This document shows positions 1 to 10,143 of a DNA stretch of 64,000 nt, one piece after another (position 1 is the stretch's first letter; each line of letters opens with the position of its first letter). Below the pieces are notes generated by a model that did not search any database, was not told the origin of the DNA, and saw nothing but the letters and a program-made list of their open reading frames with translations. Source of the stretch: CADEEN01 sp963751775. Its GTDB lineage: Bacteria; Pseudomonadota; Gammaproteobacteria; Burkholderiales; Burkholderiaceae_C. The stretch lies in assembly GCA_963751775.1 (NCBI GenBank), contig CAVVVW010000006.1, forward strand, positions 62,001 through 126,000, written 5' to 3'. A program made the translations under genes and the position numbers.

Positions 1-273
1 ACGGTCGGCGGCGTCGACGTCGGCGGCCGCGTGGTCGCCACCGGCAGCCTCGAGGTGGCGCACCCGATCAGCGCCAAGTTGCCGACCGTCTGGTGGGCCG
101 CGTTCATCGACGGCGGCCGCGCCGCCCAGACCTGGCAGGAATGGACACCTGCATGGAGCGCCGGCCTGGGCGTGCGCTGGCGCAGCGCGGTCGGCCCGCT
201 GCGCGCCGACGTGGCCTACGGCGAAGAGGTCAAGCAGTGGCGGCTGCACCTGTCGGTCGGCATTGCGTTCTGA
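1..273 (+). CDS. tamA: TamA (BamA-family outer-membrane protein), C-terminal fragment
   Basis: The gene is open from base 1 and only its last 90 codons are present. The translation looks like the final strands of an outer-membrane beta-barrel: alternating polar and hydrophobic residues, a terminal Phe (the -GIAF end typical of substrates of the Bam machinery) and a motif resembling the last strands of Omp85 proteins. TamA forms the outer-membrane half of the translocation and assembly module that works with TamB. The immediate downstream neighbour is tamB, with a 4-nt gap between this stop and the tamB start, which is the standard arrangement and the main reason for the specific name. Another Omp85 protein cannot be ruled out from so short a fragment. 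Confidence 0.7.
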   Translation, partial: TVGGVDVGGRVVATGSLEVAHPISAKLPTVWWAAFIDGGRAAQTWQEWTPAWSAGLGVRWRSAVGPLRADVAYGEEVKQWRLHLSVGIAF

Positions 274-277
274 GCCG

Positions 278-3200
278 ATGAACACGACGCCCAAGCCCGT
301 GTCGCCGCGCCGTGCGTGGCGCATGGCCGCTGCCGCCCTGGCAGCGGCGGTCCTCGTCGTCGGCGGCGGTATCGGCTGGCTGATGCGCAGCGATGGCGGC
401 AGTGCCTGGCTGCTCGCTCGCGTGCCGGCCCTCACGGTCGCGGGCACCAGCGGGCGTCTGGCCGGCGGGCCGTTTGCCGCCGAACGCCTCGAATACCGAA
501 CGGGCGGGCGCACGCTGACCGTGCAGGGGCTGGCCTGGAAGGATGCATCGTGGTCGTGGCGGCCGCACGCCGGGGCCTGGATCGGGTTGACGCTGATCGA
601 GCCGCGCATCACGCGAGCGACCATCGCCGCCACATCGCCGTCGCAAGCACCGCTCAGCGCAGACACCTGCAGCGCCGATCGACGCTGCGCCTGCCGCTGG
701 CGCTGACGCTGCAAGGCGCGCGCATCGACGCACTGCAGATCGACAGCCTGGCGCCATTGCTCGACATCAGCGTCAACGCGGCACTCGGTGCCCGCGATGG
801 CGCCGTGCACCGCCTCGACGAACTGGCCTTCACCTGGGACCGGGCGTCGGTGCACGCCAGCGGCACGCTGGCCAGCGATGCGCCGTTCGAGCTCGACCTG
901 CAAACCGACCTGCGTTCGCGCGTCACGCGCGAAGGCGCGGCAACGCCCTGGCAGGCGCGCGCCACGGCGCGCGGGCCGTTGGCTGCGCTGGCGCTGCAGG
1001 CCGAGCTCGGCAGCGCGCCCGGTGCGGCGCTGCGCGTCGACGCCAACCTGCGACCCTTTGCCGCCTGGCCGGTGGCGTCGCTGGCGGCGACGACCCAGGA
1101 CCTCGACCTCGCCAGGCTGGCCAGCGGCCTGCCGACGACGCGCTTGACGGGCCGCGCCGACATCGACTCGCGCGGCCTGGACGCGCCGATCGCGGCGCGC
1201 ATCGCGCATGCTCAACTCGCAGCCCGGCCGCTGGGACCAGCAACGCCTGCCGATCGCCGGCATCGAATTCGAGCTCAGCGGCCAGGCGCGCGACCGTTCG
1301 CGCCTGACCGTGCAGCGCTTCGCGCTGCAACTCGCGGCAGGCGCCGGCCGCATCGAAGGCGGCGGCGAGTGGCAAGGCGCGTCGGCGCGACTCGATCTGC
1401 GTCTGCGCGGCGTGCGGCCGGCCTTGCTCGACGCACGTGCGCCGGCGATGACGCTGGCCGGCAGCGCCGCCCTGCAGGCCGGCGGCCTGCCCTGGCCCGA
1501 CGGCAGCACCGCCGCGGCGGCGAGCCAAAGTCTGCAAGCGCGCCTGGCCCTCGACGGCGCGCACGATACGCGCAGCGCCTTGCCGGTACAGATCAGCGTG
1601 CTGGCCGACGCCGAGCGCAGCGGCGCGGCCTGGCGCGTCGAGTTGCGCGATGGCCTGGCCCGCAGCGGCGATGCGCGCGCCCAGGCCTCGCTGGCGGTGC
1701 AGCGCAGCGCCGACGGCGCCTGGGCACTGCGCAGCCGCGGTGAGCTGGCCGGCTTCGATCCGGCGCTGTGGTTTCCCGGGCTGGGCACCGAGGCCCACAC
1801 GGTGGCCTGGCGCCGCGGTCCGAACCGCTTGGCCGGCACCTGGCAGGCCGACCTGCGTGCGGGCGCCGCCACCGCCCCGGTCAATGATCCCGCCGCGCAG
1901 TGGCTGGCCTGGCGCGGCGAGGCCGAATTCGAACTGCGCGACAGCTTGGTTGCGGGCATGCCGCTGCGCGGCCACGTCAAGTTCGACGGGCGCGATCCCG
2001 GCTGGGGCGTGAACGCGGATCTGCATGCGGCCGCCAATCACGCCACATTGCAGGGCCGCATGGCACCGCGCGCCGACGACGACCGCTGGCGCATCGATGT
2101 CGACGCACCGGCGTTGGCCGCGCTGCGGCCGCTGCTGGGCCTGCACCCGATCGGCGCCGCGCTGCACGCTGCCGACGGCGCCGCCTCGAGCAACCCGATC
2201 GGCGGCCAGCTCAGTGGTCAACTGCAGGCGCAGGGCCGTTGGCCCGCGATCACGCTCAACGCCGACCTGCGTGCCACGGCACTGCAAGTCGGCCCGTTGC
2301 GCGCCGCGCGCATGCAGGCCAAGGTGCAGGCCGGGCCCGATGCCCAGGCCGCGCTGACGGCGCAGCTCGACGTCGAGCAGGCCAGCATCGACGCCTGGGT
2401 CCGTCGATACGCTGCAGCTGCGGCTGGACGGCAGCCTGGCCGAACACCGCCTGACGCTGGACCTGCAAAGCCCGCTGCGCCCGCCGGCATGGACCGATCC
2501 GTGGCTGGGCGGCGGCGCCAACGGCAGCCAGTTGCTGGCTGCGTGCGCAGGGCCAATGGCAGACCGCCGAGGCACGCAGCGGCGGGCTGCCGGGCCGCTG
2601 GCTCGGCCAGGGCCTGGAGGTCGAAGCGCGCGGCCGCGGCACCGCTGCCAACGGCGCGGCATGGCTGCGTGCGCGCGACCTGCGCCTGCAACTGCAATTC
2701 GACGAGCAGGGCCGTGTCCAGGCCGCGAGCGCCGAACCCGGCCGCATCGAAGCGCTCGGCGCGGCGCTGCGCTGGACCGATGCGCAATGGCATGCGGGCA
2801 GCGCGACGGCGCCGACCCAGGCCACGCTCGATGCCCAACTCGAGCCGCTGCCGATCGCACCCTGGCTGACGCGCCTGCACCCGGCCGCAGGCCTGGGCGG
2901 CGACCTGATGCTGGCCGGCCATGCGCGGCTGAGCCTGGGCGCCCAGCGTCGATGCCGACGTGGTGCTCGAACGCAGCAGCGGCGACCTGACGCTGACCGA
3001 CGACACCGGCACGCAGCCGTTCGGCCTGACCGACCTGCGGCTGGGCCTGGCCGCGCAGGAAGGCGTCTGGCACTTCACGCAGGCGCTGGCCGGCAGCAAC
3101 ATGGGCGTGCTGGCCGGTGCGCAGAGCCTGCGCCTGCCGCCGCGAGGCCACCTGGCCGCGCCCCGACACGGCGATGCAAGGCGTGCTCGAGTGGCAGATC

Positions 3201-4469
3201 GCCGATCTCGGTGCCTGGGCGCCCTTCACGCCGGCCGGGTGGCGGCTGTCGGGCACGCTGCGCACGGGCGCCGCGCTCGGCGGCACCTTCGGCGCACCGG
3301 AAGTCACCGGCACCTTGAGCGGACAGCGGCTGGCCGTGCGCAACCTGCTGCAGGGCGTGGACGTGCGCGACGGCGAACTCGCGCTCTCGCTGCGCGGCGA
3401 CCAGGCCACGATCGACCGCTTCGTGTTCAAGGGCGGTGCCGGCGAGTTGCGGCTGACCGGCGCGGCCAGCCTGGGCGCCGAACCGAGCGCCAAGCTGCAA
3501 CTCGATGCCGAGCGCTTCCAGCTGCTCGGCCGCATCGATCGCCGCATCGTCACCAGCGGCAACGCCGTGCTGCTGCTGAAGCCACAGACGCTCGACCTCG
3601 AAGGGCGCTTTCACGTCGACGAGGGCTTGTTCGACTTCAGTCGCACCGATGCGCCCAGCCTGGACAGCGACGTGCAGGTGCGCGGCGGCCGCACGCCCAC
3701 CAAGGCCGTCGAGGCCGCGGACCCGGCAGCCGCCGCCAGCGGCAGCAGCGCTTCGCCGCGCGCGGCGCGGGTGGCGCTGCAGGTCGACCTGGGCGATCAG
3801 CTCAAAGTGCGTGGCCGCGGCCTGGACACCCGGCTGCACGGCAACCTGACGCTGTCCACGCCCGGTGGCCGACTGAGCGTCAACGGCAGCGTGCGCACCG
3901 AGGCCGGCAACTACGCGGCCTACGGCCAGAAGCTGACCATCGAGCGCGGCCAGCTGCTGTTCAACGGCCCGGTCGACAACCCGCGCCTGGACATCCTGGC
4001 GCTGCGCCCCAACCTCGACATGCGCGTCGGCGTGCTGGTCAGCGGCAGCGCCCAGCTGCCGCGGGTGCGGCTGTACAGCGAACCCGAGATGAGCGACACC
4101 GACACGCTGTCGTGGCTGGTGCTCGGCCGCGCCCCCGACGGCCTGGCGCGTGCCGACACGGCGCTGCTGCAGCACGCGGCGCTGGCGCTGATGGCCGGCG
4201 AAGGCGAGAGCCCGAACCAGACCTTGCTGGGCAACATCGGCCTGAACGACTTCTCGGTGCGGCAGACCGAAAGCGGTGATGTCAAGGAAACGGTGGTCAC
4301 CGTCGGCAAGCAACTGTCGAGGAACTGGTACGTCGGCTACGAACGCGGCATCAACGCCACCACCGGCACCTGGCAGTTGATCTACCGCGTCGCCCAGCGC
4401 CTGACACTGCGCGCGCAGGCGGGCGAGGACAGCGCGCTGGATGCCATCTGGACCTGGCGCTGGAACTGA
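278..4469 (+). CDS. tamB: TamB inner-membrane/periplasmic component of the translocation and assembly module (frameshifted)
   Basis: The protein of about 1,390 residues would span the periplasm and move lipids or outer-membrane proteins together with TamA. The ATG at 278 is followed by a basic stretch and one hydrophobic segment (about residues 17-40) that would anchor the protein in the inner membrane. The rest is a long beta-rich AsmA/TamB-like repeat. The C-terminal DUF490 domain is well preserved from about 3180 to 4469, ending in a Trp-rich tail. The reading frame slips several times, near 640-700, 1205, 2400, 2540, 2945 and 3150, yet each segment continues the same family, so I read these as sequence errors and not decay. 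Length is normal for the family. It directly follows tamA. Confidence 0.85.
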
Positions 4470-4505
4470 GCGACGCGCGGCTCGCGGCTTGCCTTCGGGC
4501 GGCGG

Positions 4506-5586
4506 TCAGTCCTGCCCGTCGTCGACCTGCCCGCCATCGACGCGCCAGCGCAGCATGCCGCCGGCCAGATTGGCGACCTGTGTGAAGCCGGCCTGCTGCA
4601 GCATCGCCACCGCGCGCGCCGAACGCGAACCCGAGCGGCAGACCGCGACCACCGGACGCTCGCGGTCGAGCGAGGCGATGGCGTCCTTCAAGCCGCCGAG
4701 CGGGAGCAGGATGGCGCCGGCAATGTGGCCGAGCGGGCCCTGGAATTCGGCGCTCTCGCGCACGTCGACGACTTGCACCCGGCCGGCGGGCAGCACCTCG
4801 GCCAGCGCGTGCGGGTCGATCTCCCACAGCCCGCCGAAGGTGCAGCGCAAGCGGGCCCAGGTCGGCTCGAGTGCGGCCCAGGCATCGCCCTCCGGGCGGC
4901 CGCAGCGCAGGTTGGCCGGCACCGCGATGTCGAGCTTCTTCGGGTGCGGCAGGTTCAGGTTTCTGCATGTGGCCGCAGAAGTCGTCCTCGCTGACTTCGC
5001 CGCCCAGGCGCGGGTTGTAGCGGCGCTCTTCCTCGACGCTGGTCACCGTCAGGCCGTTGTAGTCGTGGCCGGGGTAGATCAGGCAGCTGGCCGGCAGGGT
5101 GAAGATCTGCCGCCGCACCGACGCATACAGCGCATGCGAATCGCCCTGCTGGAAATCGGTGCGGCCGCAGCCGCGGATCAGCAGACAGTCGCCGCTGAAG
5201 GCCCGGCTCTCGTCGTCCAGCACGTAGGTCAGGCAGCCGCTGGTGTGGCCGGGCGTGGCGCGCACCGCGAGCCAACGTGCGCCGAACTCGATGCGATCGC
5301 CATGCTCGAGCAGGCGGTCGGCGCCTTCGGCAGCGCCGGCGCGGGCCAGCGCGATGCGGCTGCCCAGGCGCTCGCGCAGCAGCCAGGCGCCGGTGACGTG
5401 GTCGGCATGCACATGCGTCTCCAGCGTCCAGGCCAGCCGCAGGCCGAGTTCGCCGATCAGGGCCGCGTCACGCCGCGCCTGCTCGAAGACCGGGTCGATC
5501 AGCAAGGCCTGGCCGCTGGCGCGGTCGGCGAGCAGGTAGGTGTAGGTCGACGACGTGGTGTCGAACAATTGGCGAAAGATGAGCAT
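4506..5586 (-). CDS. Persulfide dioxygenase-like metallo-beta-lactamase fused to a rhodanese domain (one frameshift)
   Basis: The N-terminal half is an ETHE1/Blh-type metallo-beta-lactamase fold with the metal ligands visible in THVHADHVTG, a PGHTSG motif and SGDCLLIRGCGRTDFQ. The C-terminal part (about 4506-4900) is a rhodanese with the active-site loop CRSGSRS, so the sulfur-accepting Cys is present. Such fusions oxidise glutathione persulfide to sulfite and shuttle sulfane sulfur in the cytoplasm. The frame slips near 4955, between the two domains. The start is the ATG at 5586 (MLIFRQLF). An upstream in-frame ATG at 5622 would add only unconserved residues. It lies convergent to tamB and divergent from the tRNA gene. 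Confidence 0.85.
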
Positions 5587-5644
5587 GGGCCGATCATCGC
5601 CATCGGCTCGGTGCGAGCGCAAGCCGCACAGACGCGGCGGCTCC

Positions 5645-5650
5645 TACAAT
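5645..5650 (+). promoter_or_regulatory. Possible -10 box for the tRNA-Arg gene
   Basis: TACAAT lies 10 nt before the first base of the tRNA, a suitable distance for a sigma-70 start site. No convincing -35 box sits 17 nt upstream, which is common for GC-rich stable-RNA promoters. Weak evidence. Confidence 0.35.
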
Positions 5651-5660
5651 CCGCGGCCAC

Positions 5661-5735
5661 GCCACCGTAGTTCAATGGATAGAACGGGCGCCTCCTAAGC
5701 GCCAGATACAGGTTCGATTCCTGTCGGAGGCACCA
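5661..5735 (+). tRNA. tRNA-Arg (anticodon CCT)
   Basis: A complete cloverleaf is visible. The D stem is GTTC/GAAC. The anticodon stem GGCGC/GCGCC (5687-5691 with 5699-5703) closes the loop CTCCTAA, giving anticodon CCT at 5694-5696. The T arm is ACAGG/CCTGT with the loop TTCGATT. The CCA end is encoded at 5733-5735 after discriminator A5732. This tRNA reads the rare AGG arginine codon. The acceptor stem pairs GCCACCG with CGGAGGC, leaving one A4-A69 mismatch, which may be a base-calling error (GCCTCCG would pair perfectly). Confidence 0.95.
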
Positions 5736-5962
5736 CCCCAACGCCCGCGGACGTTCACGATTTCAGCACGCTTCTCCCTGCAGAGTCCAGACGACCGTCC
5801 GCTGACGTTCCCAATGTAGCGCCTCAGTCCTCCTTCTTGCAGTGGGATGAGGTGTCCACGAAGTCGGGGCAACTTCAATTTGCGGATAGGTTTCAAGGTG
5901 GGCGTCGCGCGGCAAGATGCGTCGGCCTAGAATGACCGCTGCCCCTCGAAGTAGCTTGCAGC

Positions 5963-7213
5963 ATGAACATCTCCACTGCAATGATTCATGGCGGTGCGCT
6001 GGGCTTGGCCATCACGGTCGCGGCGTGTGGGAGCGGCGACAAGGCGCCGGTTTCCAGCGTTAGCTCAGTGCCGACGCCGACAACGTCATTGGTTGCGCCG
6101 ACGTTGGGCCGCACGGTCATCATGAGTGGGCTTTTGAGCCCGTGGGACGTTGCCTTCAGTCCCGATGGCCAGACGCTGTTCGTAACGGAGAAGTGCAGAG
6201 GCCTCTCGGTGCGGCAGGCGAGCGGTGCGGTTGTGCGGCTGTTCGGTACTGCGGGCTCGGCGCTGCTCGCACCCGATCTGTTCTGTGAAGGCCAAAGCGG
6301 CATGAACGGGGTGGCGCTGGATCCGGATTTCGCGAACAACCGGTACATCTATGTGTATATGGCGTCGAGCCTGCGTACCAATCCGCGCACAAATCGTGTG
6401 GTTCGACTGACACTTTCCGCAGACCTCGCGTCGGTCGTCACGAATTCGCGCACCGACATCATCGCGGACATTCCATTCAAGGATGTCGCCAACGCGGTGG
6501 CGGGCTCGGGCGCACACAGTGGTGGCCGGCTGCGCTTCGGGCCCGGTGGCTACCTTTACGTCACGACGGGCGATAACCACAACTACTCGCTGCCGCAGGA
6601 TCTGTCGCGCCTTGGTGGCAAAGTGCTGCGCATCAACCGCGACGGTTCGGCCGCGGCCGGCAATAACACCCCGGCCGGGGGCGACCCTCGCATCTACACG
6701 TATGGGCACCGGAACGTGCAGGGCATCAGCTTCAGGCCCGGAACCAACCAGCCGTTCATATCGGAGCATGGCCCCAATCACAGCGACGAGGTTACCCCGC
6801 TGGTGCCGGGCGGCAATGGCGGGTGGGACCCACAGAGCCGTCCCGGTCTGACCTGTCCAGACAGCTATTGCGGCTACGCAGGCGACGCCAGCACGATGCC
6901 GATGACAGACACGACCCGCTTCCCGAATGCCATGCGTCCGAGTTGGAACAACGGTGGGCTCTCGCAGGGAGTGGGGCCGATCACCTTCCTGAGCGGCGCG
7001 CAATGGAAAGCATGGGACGGCCGCTTGGTGGTTGGCGTAATGGGCGCCAGCCGCCTCGTTGTGCTCGAGCTGGACTCCGGTGGCATGACGATGTCCACTG
7101 CGGACGCTAGCGTGGCGCCGGGGCGCTATCGCGCATTGGTGCAGGGCCCCGACGGAAACCTCTACGTGGTTGCGGAGACTGCTGGACAGATCTGGCAAGT
7201 CGTACCGAGTTGA
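5963..7213 (+). CDS. PQQ-type soluble aldose sugar dehydrogenase (glucose/sorbosone dehydrogenase family), lipoprotein
   Basis: The 416-residue protein starts with a lipoprotein-type signal peptide whose lipobox ends VAAC at about residue 22. A Ser/Thr/Pro-rich linker and a six-bladed beta-propeller follow. Family motifs include SPWDVAFSPDG, GMNGVALDPDF, the active-site-like HSGGRLRFGPGGYLYVTTGD, YGHRNVQG and EHGPN. Members of this family (YliI/Asd type) oxidise aldoses in the periplasm using PQQ and pass electrons to the respiratory chain. No PQQ biosynthesis genes are in the window, so cofactor supply is unknown. The gene is intact, stands alone, and is convergent with the ABC permease gene. 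The 227 bp between the tRNA and this gene show no gene. Confidence 0.8.
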   Translation: MNISTAMIHGGALGLAITVAACGSGDKAPVSSVSSVPTPTTSLVAPTLGRTVIMSGLLSPWDVAFSPDGQTLFVTEKCRGLSVRQASGAVVRLFGTAGSALLAPDLFCEGQSGMNGVALDPDFANNRYIYVYMASSLRTNPRTNRVVRLTLSADLASVVTNSRTDIIADIPFKDVANAVAGSGAHSGGRLRFGPGGYLYVTTGDNHNYSLPQDLSRLGGKVLRINRDGSAAAGNNTPAGGDPRIYTYGHRNVQGISFRPGTNQPFISEHGPNHSDEVTPLVPGGNGGWDPQSRPGLTCPDSYCGYAGDASTMPMTDTTRFPNAMRPSWNNGGLSQGVGPITFLSGAQWKAWDGRLVVGVMGASRLVVLELDSGGMTMSTADASVAPGRYRALVQGPDGNLYVVAETAGQIWQVVPS

Positions 7214-7279
7214 GGGGGCGGACGGCGTTCGGTCGCCGCTACCGTCGGAGCACCACCGCGTATGGTTTGGCGCCTGCTC

Positions 7280-8910
7280 TCAGCGCCGCATCGCCCGCGA
7301 CAGCAGCAGCACCGGCAGCAGTCCGACCGCGACGATCGCCAGCGACGGCAACGCCGCCTCGGCCAGGCGCTCGTCGCGCGCGAGGTTGAAGGCCACCACG
7401 GCCAGCGTGTCGCTGTTGAACGGGCGCAGGACCAGGGTCGCCGGCAGCTCCTTCATCACGTCGACGAAGACCAGCAGCGCGGCGGCCAGCACCGATCGCC
7501 GCAACAGCGGCGCGTGCACTTCGACCAGCAGCCGGCCGCGCGAGGCGCCGAGCATGCGTGCGCTGTCGTCCAGGCTGGCCGGCAGGCGGGCGTAGCCGGC
7601 CTCGAGCGACTGCAGCGCCACCGCGGAAAAGCGCACCAGGTAGGCGTACAGCAGGCCGGCGACGCTGCCGGTGACGATGGCGCCGAGCGGCGCCGCCGGC
7701 CACAGCGCCTGCACGGCGCCCACCGGCAGCAGGATGCCGACCGCGATCACCGCGCCCGGCACGGCGTAGCCGAGCGACACGGTGCGCGCAGCGATCGCCA
7801 GCGCGCGCGTGCGCCAGCCATGCTCGGCGCGCGAAGCCGCCTGGCGCAGCGCAAAGGCCAGCACCAGCGCCAGCGCCGCGGCCAACAGCGCAGCCCCGCT
7901 GGCGAGCTGAAAGCTGGTCAGGCACCACTGGGCGAAACGCGACAGCGGCAGCCCGAAGTCGGCCACGCGAGCCTCCTGCCAGACCAGCCTGGCCAGCATC
8001 AGCAAGGGCAGTACGAAGCCGAAGGCCACCGGCAGCGCGCACAGCCCCCACGCCAGCAGCGCCAGATGCGACCGCGCAAGGCGACGGCACGGCCCTCGTT
8101 GCTGGCGGCCTGGCCGGCGCCGCGGCTGGCGGCAAAACGCAGGTGTCGCCGCGCGTGGCGCTCGACCCACAACAACAGCGCGACGAGCAGCAACAGCAAC
8201 GAGGCCAGTTGCGCCGCGGCGATGCGGTCGTTCATGACCAGCCAGGCCTTGTAGATGCCGGTGGAGAAGGTGGTCAGGCCGAAATAGGCACCGACGCCAT
8301 AGTCGGCCAGCGTCTCCATCAGCGCCAGCGCCACGCCGGCGGCCAGCGCCGGACGCGACAACGGCAGCGCCACCGCGCCCACCCGCCGCCACAGGCCCGC
8401 GCCGAGCAGGCGCGCGGCCTCCATCATCTGCACGCCACGCTCGGCCAAGGCGGTGCGCACCAGCAGGTAGACATAGGGATACAGGCAGAGCACGAACAGC
8501 ACGACCGCCCCCGGCAGGCTGCGCACGTCGGGCCAGAGCGCGCCTTGCAGGCCCGTCAGTGCGCGCAGCGTGACTTGCAATGGCCCGCTGAACTGCAGGA
8601 AGTCGGTGTACGCATAGGCCAGCACGTAGGCCGGCATGGCCATCGGCAGCAGCAAGGCCCATTCGAAGACGCGCCGGCCCGGGAACTCGAACAAGGCCAC
8701 CGCCGCCGCCGCCCCGCCACCGAGCAGCGCGACGCCCGCGCCGACGAAAGCGGCCAGCAGCAGCGACTGCAGCGCATAGCCGGCCAACACGGTTTGCGCC
8801 TGGTGCACCAGCAAGGCCCAGGCCTGGGCGTCGAAGGCCAGCCAGGCACCGAGCACGCCGAGCACCGGCAGGGCCAGCAACAGGCAGAGCAAGGTCAGCA
8901 GGACTCGCAT
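7280..8910 (-). CDS. fbpB: Iron(III)-type ABC transporter permease (FbpB/FutB family, one frameshift)
   Basis: This is a fused double permease with two sets of binding-protein-dependent transporter segments. It has about twelve hydrophobic helices and two EAA-like loops, one near AARLLGAGLWRRVGAVALP and one near SARMLGASRGRL. Such proteins import ferric iron delivered by a periplasmic binding protein. The frame slips near 8075, between the two halves. I chose the ATG at 8910 (MRVLLTLL). The longer in-frame start at 8952 would place the Fur-box-like palindrome inside the coding region. The gene is divergent from its ATPase partner. No binding protein is adjacent. Confidence 0.8.
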
Positions 8911-8927
8911 CGTGGGAAGAGCACTCC

Positions 8928-8948
8928 AAATGCGAATAATCCGCATTT
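8928..8948. promoter_or_regulatory. Fur-box-like palindrome between divergent fbpB and fbpC
   Basis: AAATGCG-AATAATC-CGCATTT is a perfect 7-bp inverted repeat with a 7-nt AT-rich centre. Its core ATGCGAATAATCCGCAT resembles high-GC variants of the Fur operator (ATGAGAATnATTCTCAT type). It sits between the divergent permease and ATPase genes of an iron-type transporter, so it could control both. The match was made by eye only. Confidence 0.55.
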
Positions 8949-8972
8949 CCATGTCGCGGCTATCATAAGGGG

Positions 8973-10058
8973 ATGTTCCTCGGCCTCGAACAAGTGGGCG
9001 TTCGCTACGCCGGCAGCCGTGCCACGCATGACGCCGTCCAGGGCGTGTCGCTGGCGCTGGGCAAGGGCCAGATCGGCGTGTTGATCGGGCCCTCGGGTTG
9101 CGGCAAGACCTCGCTGCTGCGCGCGGTGGCCGGGCTGGAGCGCCTGGCCAGCGGCCGCGTGACCATGGACGGCCGCCTGCTGGCCGACAGCGAAACCCAC
9201 GTGCCGGCCGAGGCCCGCCGCATCGGCATGGTGTTTCAGGACTACGCCCTCTTCCCGCACCTCAACGTGCGCGACAACGTGGCCTTCGGCGTGCGTGACC
9301 TGCCGCGTGCCGAGCGCGAGCAGCGCATCACGCAGGTGCTCGAACTGGTCGGTCTGGCGCATGCCGCCAAGCGCGCGCCGCACCAGCTCTCGGGCGGCCA
9401 GCAGCAACGCGTGGCGCTGGCGCGTGCGCTGGCGCCGCAGCCGCAACTGCTGCTGCTCGACGAGCCGTTCTCCAACCTCGACGTCGACCTGCGCGAGCGG
9501 CTGGCGCACGACATCCGCGCCATCCTGCAGCAGGTCGGCACGACGGCGCTGTTCGTGACCCACGACCAGATCGAGGCTTTCGCGATCGGCGACGTGATCG
9601 GCGTGATGCACCGGGGCCGGCTCGAGCAATGGGACGACGCTTACACGCTGTATCACCGTCCGGCCACGCGCTTCGTCGCCGACTTCATCGGCCATGGCGT
9701 GTTCGCGCCGGCGCGGATCGTCGCCACCGCCGACGGCCCGCGCGTGCAGACCCCCCTGGGCGCCCTGGCGGACGCCACCGAATGCCCGCTGCCGGGCGCC
9801 TACCCCGACGGCGAATGCGACGTGCTGCTGCGCGCCGACGACATCGTCCACGACGACACGGCACCCGTGAAGGCCTGCATCGAACGCAAGGCCTTTCGCG
9901 GCTCGGAGTTCCTCTACACGCTGCGCCTGGCCAGCGGCGAGCGGGTGTTGGCGCATGTGCCGAGCCACCACGACCACCATGTCGGCGAGTGGATCGGCAT
10001 CCGGCCCGTGGTCGACCATGTCGTGACCTTCGACCGCGCACCGGCCACCGGCACATGA
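8973..10058 (+). CDS. fbpC: Iron(III)-type ABC transporter ATP-binding protein
   Basis: The 361-residue ATPase has all the diagnostic motifs: Walker A GPSGCGKT (39-46), Q-loop Gln89, signature LSGGQQQR (139-146), Walker B LLLLDEP (159-165) and switch His197. A C-terminal TOBE-like regulatory domain follows residue 240. It belongs to the FbpC/PotA-type importers. The divergent double permease of the FbpB type and the Fur-like box between them favour iron as substrate over polyamines or sulfate. A short purine-rich sequence (AAGGGG) precedes the ATG. The gene is intact. Confidence 0.85.
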   Translation: MFLGLEQVGVRYAGSRATHDAVQGVSLALGKGQIGVLIGPSGCGKTSLLRAVAGLERLASGRVTMDGRLLADSETHVPAEARRIGMVFQDYALFPHLNVRDNVAFGVRDLPRAEREQRITQVLELVGLAHAAKRAPHQLSGGQQQRVALARALAPQPQLLLLDEPFSNLDVDLRERLAHDIRAILQQVGTTALFVTHDQIEAFAIGDVIGVMHRGRLEQWDDAYTLYHRPATRFVADFIGHGVFAPARIVATADGPRVQTPLGALADATECPLPGAYPDGECDVLLRADDIVHDDTAPVKACIERKAFRGSEFLYTLRLASGERVLAHVPSHHDHHVGEWIGIRPVVDHVVTFDRAPATGT

Positions 10059-10143
10059 ATGCGGGCTGAACTTTGCCGTTGTTAACAAGCTCCAAAGCGG
10101 TCCGCAGCGTATAGTTGCCATAGAGAATTCAGGAGTTGACGCC

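Noticed and set aside
923..3562. 879-codon open frame on the minus strand antisense to tamB
   Set aside because: High-GC shadow frame: low complexity, rich in Arg, Ala and Gly, no family motifs, and lies opposite clear TamB sequence.
278..4469. Treating tamB and other split genes as pseudogenes
   Set aside because: All domains are conserved on both sides of each slip, and the same defect affects about half of the genes, so error is more likely than inactivation.
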